Translations under genes and position numbers: made by a program | Part shown: in pieces, positions 5,231-9,964 of the stretch | Position numbering within the stretch: the first letter of the stretch is position 1 | Layout: the number at the start of each line of letters is the position of its first letter | Assembly (NCBI GenBank): GCA_046705265.1 | Contig: JBJKQL010000131.1 | Coordinates: forward strand, 1-9,964 | Reading direction: 5' to 3' | Length of the DNA stretch: 9,964 bases | Source: JAJYTL01 sp046705265 | Lineage (GTDB): Bacteria > Pseudomonadota > Alphaproteobacteria > Ferrovibrionales > Ferrovibrionaceae | Notes under the pieces: model-generated | Database searches by the model: none | Seen by the model: only the letters and a program-made list of their open reading frames with translations | What the model was told of the DNA's origin: nothing

Positions 5231-6748
5231 CTATGCCCGGAAACCCGGTTGTGCGGTTGCATGGCGTGCCGAGAAATCGATCAAAGCCCGCGTATGAGCG
5301 AGGAGCGCTGCGAAATCGCCATCTAGCTGGACCGCCCGCCACCCTTGCCTTTCCCCTTCATGAAGCTCACGTGCCGGCCCGAGCCATAATCCGAAAAATG
5401 GAATGTGCTGGATCGCCGCGAAGGACTGGATCGCCGCGCGATCTTGCGGTCGCATAAGCGGAGCATCAAGAATGACCGACCACCCCGCGGCAATCGCGTC
5501 GGCCGTATCTTGAAGAAGCGCCGCCTGAACGTCTGCGGCGAGCGCGGCGCCGCGCCTCGCTGCCGGTATGCGCGCGTCTGGAGCGAGACCAAGGCAGCGA
5601 CGCTCCGCCACATCGGCCCTCAGCACGCGCGCGCCCGGCATAGTCGCAACACAGACGGCCAACCCGTGATCCAGTGCGGTCTTCGCGCCGCTGCCCAAGC
5701 CGCCGAGCGCGACGAGGCGTGGCGGCGATTTTTCCAGAAGTTCTGCCGCGAGAGTGAGATGCCGGCCCGCAGAAGCGGCAAATGCGCGCGCTTCATCAGG
5801 CCGCGCGAGGCGGCGTTGTACCCCACAGGCAAGCCCATAGGCCCGGGTCGCGGCGCGAATCGAGAGCATCAACGGTAGTGCGGCAAGACCATCACCCTCG
5901 CTGGTCCGGTCGAGGTAACGGTTGAACGCTATATTGGCGAAGCGGAAAAGCCGGCGGCCGCAAAGGTCCATGAGCAGAAACGAAAAATCGTAAAGAACAT
6001 CAATTATGGAAATCGCATCGCTGAACTCGATGGCGTCAAAAAGCGTCGGCCGGCCATTAATGAGACAGATATTGGCAAGGCGAAGATCTCCGTGGCAGCG
6101 ACGCACCTTGCCTTCTCCGGCACGCCGGTCGAGCAGACTGCCTACCTCCCGAAGCGCCGCTACCGATCTTGCCTGTACTGTGCGAACCATGCCGCGGTCC
6201 AGAACGCCACCGACGGTGGCGAAATCCGTTTCATTCTGCGCGATCGCCTGGCTGAGGCCGACCGCCCCCCCGACGGCCATTATCGGCTCGGCCACGTCAT
6301 GAAAGCGCGCGATCTCGTCCGCGAGTCCTTGCATCAATCTGCCGTGAAGGAGCCCGGCATCGGCCAGTCGATCCCAGAGGTCCGCCTGATCGAAGCGCCA
6401 CATCTCCACCACCCAGTCGAGTAGCTTCCCCTCACCGTCGAATCCGAGACTACCGTTCGCCCGGCGGCGGATGGCATGGGTACCGAAATAAAGATCGGGG
6501 GCGGTTCGGCGATTGAGGGCCACTTCGGCCCGGCAGGCGGCTCCGCGGCGCTCTACATTCCGGTAGTCAAGCGCTGAAAAGGCGATCGGACGCTTTAGCT
6601 TGTACGCTCGGTCGCCGACCAAAAATATCTTGGAACCGTGGGTCTCGATGCGCTGAACTACACCATCCGGGAAACCGTAACTTGCACCCGCCGAGAGGAA
6701 GGCGATCAGTTCCGTCTCGACTGCTATGGTCTCTTGGTCAGCCGTCAA
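5231..6748 (-). CDS. APH-like kinase fused to a degenerate P-loop (AAA_33/zeta-toxin-like) domain
   Basis: A 505-aa two-domain protein. The N-terminal part (about 30-335) is an aminoglycoside-phosphotransferase-like kinase: AYKLKRP (48-54) holds the probable ATP-binding lysine, CHGDLRLANI (218-227) the catalytic Asp221, and LFDAIEF (236-242) the metal-binding Asp. This branch is not known to give antibiotic resistance. The C-terminal part (about 343-490) resembles P-loop kinases, with RADV (377-380) and VILDAPLMRP (425-434). Its Walker A reads GGLGSGAKT (349-357) instead of the usual GGLSGSGKT: Lys and Thr remain but the Gly before Lys is Ala. The usual Arg-rich lid is also poorly kept. Translation starts at a TTG (6746-6748) with GGAG 7 nt upstream. 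The M. tuberculosis protein Rv2004c, of the hypoxia regulon, has the same architecture. The gene is divergent from the nitroreductase operon and may share its control region. Confidence 0.85.
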   Translation of the reverse strand: MTADQETIAVETELIAFLSAGASYGFPDGVVQRIETHGSKIFLVGDRAYKLKRPIAFSALDYRNVERRGAACRAEVALNRRTAPDLYFGTHAIRRRANGSLGFDGEGKLLDWVVEMWRFDQADLWDRLADAGLLHGRLMQGLADEIARFHDVAEPIMAVGGAVGLSQAIAQNETDFATVGGVLDRGMVRTVQARSVAALREVGSLLDRRAGEGKVRRCHGDLRLANICLINGRPTLFDAIEFSDAISIIDVLYDFSFLLMDLCGRRLFRFANIAFNRYLDRTSEGDGLAALPLMLSIRAATRAYGLACGVQRRLARPDEARAFAASAGRHLTLAAELLEKSPPRLVALGGLGSGAKTALDHGLAVCVATMPGARVLRADVAERRCLGLAPDARIPAARRGAALAADVQAALLQDTADAIAAGWSVILDAPLMRPQDRAAIQSFAAIQHIPFFGLWLGPARELHEGERQGWRAVQLDGDFAALLAHTRALIDFSARHATAQPGFRA

Positions 6749-6942
6749 CGAGGCACTCCGACTGGATGTGATCGCGGCCCTGCTCCGGCACCCGGCGGAA
6801 CAGGCCCGCCGCTCGGCCGAACCGCGCGAGCCACCTAGTCATGAGCCAACAACACAACCCGCACCCGCTCCAGTCCTTGATTTGGATCAAGGTGAAACGC
6901 CAAGCCGGGCCTATCCTTCTTTGGGCTGGCCGGAGGGGTGTG
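6749..6942. promoter_or_regulatory. Divergent promoter region between the kinase fusion and the nitroreductase operon
   Basis: These 194 bases separate two outward-facing genes. The left edge carries the GGAG ribosome binding site of the minus-strand gene (6756-6759). The right side carries an FNR/FixK-type box, a TATCCT sequence at 6912-6917 that fits a -10 element for plus-strand transcription, and the GGAGG ribosome binding site at 6932-6936. A longer plus-strand frame opening at 6841 runs through all of these, which argues against it being translated from there. Confidence 0.6.
6877..6890 (+). promoter_or_regulatory. FNR/FixK-type box upstream of the nitroreductase-ftsH operon
   Basis: TTGATTTGGATCAA matches the FNR consensus TTGAT-N4-ATCAA exactly, and the symmetry extends to 7-bp arms (CCTTGAT and ATCAAGG, 6875-6892). 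It ends 52 nt before the preferred nitroreductase ATG. The -10-like TATCCT at 6912-6917 puts the box centre about 41 nt before the expected transcript start, the class II activator position. It could also serve the divergent gene, whose start is 135 nt from the box centre. Confidence 0.8.
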
Positions 6943-7506
6943 ATGAACCTTGTCGACGCCATCTATCACCGCCGTGCAGTTCGCAACTACTCGGAGCAGC
7001 TCGTAGAGGAAGATAAGATTCGTTTCCTCATCGCCGCCGCGGTGCAAGCGCCCAGTGCGTTGAACCGGCAGCCGTGGTCGTTCGTCGTGGTAACCGATCG
7101 TGTGGTGATCGAGCACCTTGGAGACAGCGCCCGAAAATACATGCTAGCGAATCTATCCAAGTTGCCTCACCTCGCCGAATACCGTCCGATGCTCTCTTCT
7201 CCAAACTTCTACATCTTTCACAGGGCGCCAGTCCTGATCGTGATCTGCGCCACGATCCCGGATCGTCTAGCGAGGCAAGATTGTTGTCTGGCGGCAGAGA
7301 ATCTCATGCTTGCCGCTCATGGCGTCGGGCTCGGCACCTGCTGGATCGGCCTTGCCGAACCATGGCTCAATCAGCCGGCAGGCAAAGATGCCGTCAAGAT
7401 CCCAGCCGAGCATGCCGCGGTTGCGCCCATCGTGATTGGTTATCCGGCAAGCGTTAGTGTGGCGCCGCCCCGCCGTCCGCCACACATCACATGGGTCGAG
7501 GGGTAG
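6943..7506 (+). CDS. Nitroreductase family protein (FMN-dependent oxidoreductase)
   Basis: A 187-aa single-domain nitroreductase, a typical length for the small members. These are cytoplasmic flavoproteins, normally dimers, that reduce nitro compounds, quinones or other acceptors with NAD(P)H. The FMN-contact segments are visible: RRAVRNY (10-16), PSALNRQPW (37-45) and GVGLGTCWIG (127-136). The natural substrate is unknown. The frame is open from an ATG at 6841, but the ATG at 6943 begins at the conserved MNLVDAIYHRR, has GGAGG at 6932-6936 six nt upstream, and leaves the FNR/FixK box outside the gene, so I choose it. The stop lies 5 nt before the ftsH start and the GAGGGG at its very end doubles as the ftsH ribosome binding site, so the two genes are cotranscribed and probably coupled. 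Confidence 0.88.
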   Translation: MNLVDAIYHRRAVRNYSEQLVEEDKIRFLIAAAVQAPSALNRQPWSFVVVTDRVVIEHLGDSARKYMLANLSKLPHLAEYRPMLSSPNFYIFHRAPVLIVICATIPDRLARQDCCLAAENLMLAAHGVGLGTCWIGLAEPWLNQPAGKDAVKIPAEHAAVAPIVIGYPASVSVAPPRRPPHITWVEG

Positions 7507-7511
7507 CGGTG

Positions 7512-9386
7512 ATGCAAAAGTTCGGGGCGTTTAACATCTGGTATCTGGTTGCCGCGATTGTTCTCGTCCTAGCGCTGCAGTATTACGGCGTCTACCGCAG
7601 TCGGGTTGAAACACTCTCCTACAACACGTTTGAAACCTATCTTCACGAAGGGCGCATTGCAGATGCGACGATTTCTAACACTACCATCCAGGGTGAATTG
7701 AAGACCCCGCTGCCAGACGGAAAAAAGGAATTCATCGTCAATCGTGTCCCCCCCGACCTCGCGAAGGAATTTACCAAGTATGGCGTCACGTTCAGCGGCG
7801 CCGCCAGCGATACCCTTCTTGCGAATATCCTGTCCTGGGTCTTGCCGGTTTTGCTCTTCTTCGGCCTTTGGGTCCTTTTCTTCCGCCGTATTGCCGGTGG
7901 CAGCGGCATGGGCGGCGGGCTGATGTCGGTGGGCAAGAGCAGGGCCAAAGTCTATGTTGAGTCCAACACCAAGGTGACCTTCAGCGACGTTGCCGGCGTC
8001 GAGGAAGCGAAGGACGAACTCAAGGAAATCGTCGCGTTTCTTAAGAATCCGAGGGATTATGGAAGGCTTGGTGCCCGCATTCCGAAGGGCGTTCTTCTGG
8101 TTGGCCCACCGGGAACCGGCAAGACGCTGTTGGCCCGCGCCGTCGCCGGCGAGGCGGGGGTTCCGTTCTTCTCGATCAGCGGTTCCGAATTCGTCGAAAT
8201 GTTCGTCGGCGTAGGAGCCGCCCGGGTGCGCGATCTCTTCGAGCAGGCACGAGCCAAACAACCAGCGATTATATTCATCGACGAACTCGACGCTTTGGGG
8301 CGCGCGCGCGGCGCGTTCCCGCATATGGGTGGTCACGACGAAAAAGAACAGACATTGAACCAGCTTCTTTCCGAGCTCGATGGTTTTGACCCGCGAGGTG
8401 GCCTCGTGCTTCTCGCTGCCACCAACCGGCCGGAAATCCTTGACCCGGCACTGCTGCGCTCTGGTCGGTTCGATCGCCAAATCCTCGTCGACCGGCCCGA
8501 TCGCAAGGGGCGGTCGCAAATCGCGGCCATCTATCTGAAGAAGATCGCCGTTGCGGAGGATGTTTCGTCAGACGCAATCGCGAGTTTGACGCCGGGCTTC
8601 ACCGGTGCCGATATCGCGAACCTGGTCAACGAAGCAGCATTGGTCGCGACCCGGCGCAACGGCCACGAGGTATCGATGGCAGATTTCACTGCGGCGGTTG
8701 AACGCATCGTTGCCGGACTCGAGAAGAAGAGCCGCATTCTCTCCAGCCATGAACGGAAAACCGTCGCCTATCACGAGATGGGGCATGCCCTGGTCGCGCT
8801 CTCTCTCCCAGGGACCGAAACCGTGCACAAGGTTTCCATCATTCCTCGCGGCATCGGCGCCCTGGGTTACACCATCCAACGCCCGACCGAGGATCGCTAT
8901 TTGATGACGCGCGAAGAACTCGAGAACAAGATGGCGGTTCTCCTTGGCGGTCGAGCGGCGGAAGCCATGATTTTCCATGAGCTTTCAACCGGCGCCGCCG
9001 ACGATCTCATCAAGGCCACTGACATCGCTCGCAGCATCGTTACGCAATATGGCATGGACGAAAAACTCGGCAATGTCGCCTATGAACGCCAACGCTCGCT
9101 CTTTCTGCAACAGACGGGGATGGGACCGTGGTCCGAACGGACCTACAGTGAAGAAACCGCTCGTGAGATCGATTGCGCTGTGCGGCGGCTGGTGGATGAA
9201 GCCTTTGCCAAGGCGACCGAAGTGCTGCAGCAGCATCGTGACGCCCTTGCGCGCGGCGCCCACGAATTGTTGCAAAAGGAGACCTTGACCGAAAAGGAGC
9301 TCGAACAGATCCGTGCCACCGCAGCATCGGTCGCGACCCCACCGGCCTCAGTGGCCGCCACGGAGATAGCCGCCTCTCGTACCTAA
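7512..9386 (+). CDS. ftsH: ATP-dependent zinc metalloprotease FtsH (probable accessory paralogue)
   Basis: A 624-aa membrane-bound AAA+ protease that unfolds and degrades membrane and short-lived cytosolic proteins as a hexamer. Order of parts: membrane segment 1 (about 8-28), periplasmic domain (29-102), membrane segment 2 (about 103-125), AAA module with Walker A GPPGTGKT (198-205), pore loop FVGVGAA (231-237), Walker B IIFIDE (253-258) and arginine fingers R316/R319, then the M41 protease with HEMGH (421-425; most FtsH have HEAGH) and Asp498 as probable third zinc ligand. All catalytic parts look intact. The ATG at 7512 follows GAGGGG (7498-7503); an in-frame ATG at 7491 would overlap the nitroreductase gene and add seven poor residues. 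Placement in a nitroreductase operon under an FNR/FixK-type box suggests a stress-specific copy. The Ala/Thr-rich tail (about 602-624) is probably disordered. Confidence 0.95.
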   Translation: MQKFGAFNIWYLVAAIVLVLALQYYGVYRSRVETLSYNTFETYLHEGRIADATISNTTIQGELKTPLPDGKKEFIVNRVPPDLAKEFTKYGVTFSGAASDTLLANILSWVLPVLLFFGLWVLFFRRIAGGSGMGGGLMSVGKSRAKVYVESNTKVTFSDVAGVEEAKDELKEIVAFLKNPRDYGRLGARIPKGVLLVGPPGTGKTLLARAVAGEAGVPFFSISGSEFVEMFVGVGAARVRDLFEQARAKQPAIIFIDELDALGRARGAFPHMGGHDEKEQTLNQLLSELDGFDPRGGLVLLAATNRPEILDPALLRSGRFDRQILVDRPDRKGRSQIAAIYLKKIAVAEDVSSDAIASLTPGFTGADIANLVNEAALVATRRNGHEVSMADFTAAVERIVAGLEKKSRILSSHERKTVAYHEMGHALVALSLPGTETVHKVSIIPRGIGALGYTIQRPTEDRYLMTREELENKMAVLLGGRAAEAMIFHELSTGAADDLIKATDIARSIVTQYGMDEKLGNVAYERQRSLFLQQTGMGPWSERTYSEETAREIDCAVRRLVDEAFAKATEVLQQHRDALARGAHELLQKETLTEKELEQIRATAASVATPPASVAATEIAASRT

Positions 9387-9417
9387 ACATTCTTTGCTTC
9401 CCTGGGAATGCGCGAAC

Positions 9418-9669
9418 ATGAACACATCGCCAAAAGACTCCAAACCGGCCACGGCGAGCGAGATCCACGCCGTTCTCGGCCCTTCGGACGAAAACCTCGT
9501 TATCGACATCCTCAAGGTGGGTGCGACTTATGATGAGATTCTCGAAGCGTACGCCTGGATCGCCTCGGACGACTACCTGCACCGTAAATTGCAGCACAAC
9601 CTGCATGGTCGCGCGGCCGAGGTCTTTAGCATTCTCGAGGCGGAACTGCCGGAGCCGGATGAAAGTTAG
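9418..9669 (+). CDS. Small acidic hypothetical protein downstream of ftsH
   Basis: An 83-aa protein I cannot assign to a family. It looks like a real gene: an alternating helical pattern from about residue 25 (ENLVIDILKVGATYDEILEAYAWIASDD), an acidic C-terminus (EAELPEPDES), and codon use like its neighbours. The GATYDEILEAYAWI stretch resembles a short helix-turn-helix-like or protein-interaction helix pair, but this is a guess. It has no signal peptide, membrane segment or cysteine. A TTG at 9394 would extend it by eight residues; the ATG at 9418 begins a better sequence, although its ribosome binding site (GGGA, 9404-9407) is weak and distant. It follows ftsH by 31 nt, so it is probably the last gene of the nitroreductase-ftsH operon and might modulate the protease. 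Confidence 0.65.
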   Translation: MNTSPKDSKPATASEIHAVLGPSDENLVIDILKVGATYDEILEAYAWIASDDYLHRKLQHNLHGRAAEVFSILEAELPEPDES

Positions 9670-9694
9670 ACGGTCCTTCGCCTGAAGGTACGTC
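9669..9694 (+). terminator. Hairpin at the end of the ftsH operon
   Basis: CCTTC (9675-9679) and GAAGG (9684-9688) form a stem with a 4-nt loop, extended by GAC/GTC pairs (9669-9671 and 9692-9694) across an internal loop. It begins at the last base of the small gene's stop codon. There is no T-run, so it may protect the 3' end or act with Rho rather than as an intrinsic terminator. Confidence 0.35.
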
Positions 9695-9964
9695 GGTCAT
9701 CGCGGTGATCCGTTAGCGGACGCCACTCGCACTACCTGCCCCTTCCCGCACTTGGCCGCTGCGGTCTTCGACGGTCGCCCATACACCCCCGATTTTTCAG
9801 GCAAACGATCTTTCCTTGAAGTTATAATTCCACACTAAATATCGCTTCAGGGCTGTCCCAACGTCGATCAGCCACAAGAGGTTAAGTGCTTGATAGGGCT
9901 GTGGATCTCTGGGTTATCGAGGTGTTAATGATTTCGCCCTCAGGGGGTGTAATCGTGGCTCCGG
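9695..9964. other. Trailing region with no supported gene
   Basis: No coding frame of note is seen in these 270 bases. Composition drops to more A+T-rich from about 9790. TATAAT at 9823-9828 matches a -10 element exactly, but there is no good -35 at the right distance. It may be the promoter region of a gene beyond the window. Confidence 0.4.

Noticed and set aside
5231..6748. Aminoglycoside resistance gene
   Set aside because: The kinase domain belongs to the APH-P-loop fusion type with a conserved LFDAIEF segment, which is not a known resistance determinant.
2774..6890. DosR-type boxes, considered because of the gene content
   Set aside because: No sequence resembling the 20-bp DosR palindrome was seen; the palindromes present are FNR/FixK-type.
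7569..8519. Minus-strand frame of 316 codons opposite ftsH
   Set aside because: It is a mirror frame of a strongly conserved FtsH coding region, has no family motif, and arises from codon bias.
9823..9828. TATAAT as a firm promoter call
   Set aside because: The hexamer is exact but no matching -35 lies 16-18 nt upstream and no gene begins before the window ends.
1..9964. CRISPR array, tRNA, rRNA or insertion sequence
   Set aside because: No regularly spaced repeats, no tRNA- or rRNA-like sequence, no transposase and no terminal inverted repeats with target duplication were seen.

Overview
The window reads as a chromosomal accessory region of an alphaproteobacterium, probably of the Rhizobiales type. 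The reasons are moderately high GC, dense coding, the protein styles, and two perfect FNR/FixK-type palindromes. Genus cannot be fixed from sequence alone. All similarity statements come from recognising motifs by eye, not from database searches.

Layout. (1) Positions 1-552 hold no gene I can support, but several inverted repeats, including a 15-bp stem that is fully paired only when read from the minus strand. (2) Positions 553-2466 carry two minus-strand acyl-CoA metabolism genes: a crotonase (enoyl-CoA hydratase/isomerase family) and, upstream of it, a BKACE-type beta-keto acid cleavage enzyme. A possible terminator between them suggests separate transcripts. (3) Positions 2482-2840 are a 359-bp divergent intergenic region with a 15-bp operator-like palindrome, a GC-rich hairpin and an FNR/FixK-type box. 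(4) Positions 2841-5199 form a tight plus-strand operon: a divergent PRPP synthetase, a dienelactone-hydrolase-like alpha/beta hydrolase, and a phosphoribosyltransferase. (5) Positions 5231-6748, minus strand and convergent with that operon, encode a two-domain protein: an APH-like kinase fused to a P-loop kinase-like domain whose Walker A motif is degenerate. (6) Positions 6943-9669 form a second plus-strand operon: a nitroreductase, an FtsH protease that looks like an accessory paralogue, and a small acidic hypothetical protein. It is preceded by a second perfect FNR/FixK-type box.

How the genes fit together. The two plus-strand operons have near-identical promoter architecture: a perfect TTGA(C/T)-N4-(G/A)TCAA palindrome ending 52-53 nt before the first start codon. 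This points to joint control by an oxygen-responsive FNR/FixK-family regulator. The gene content (phosphoribosyltransferase, dienelactone hydrolase, APH-ATPase fusion, nitroreductase) resembles the hypoxia/dormancy (DosR) gene set of Mycobacterium tuberculosis, where the phosphoribosyltransferase and hydrolase are one fused protein (Rv0571c) and an APH-ATPase fusion also occurs (Rv2004c). Here similar families sit beside a dedicated PRPP synthetase and an FtsH, under what looks like alphaproteobacterial low-oxygen control. The best overall reading is a low-oxygen/stress island whose phosphoribosyl chemistry is uncharacterised.
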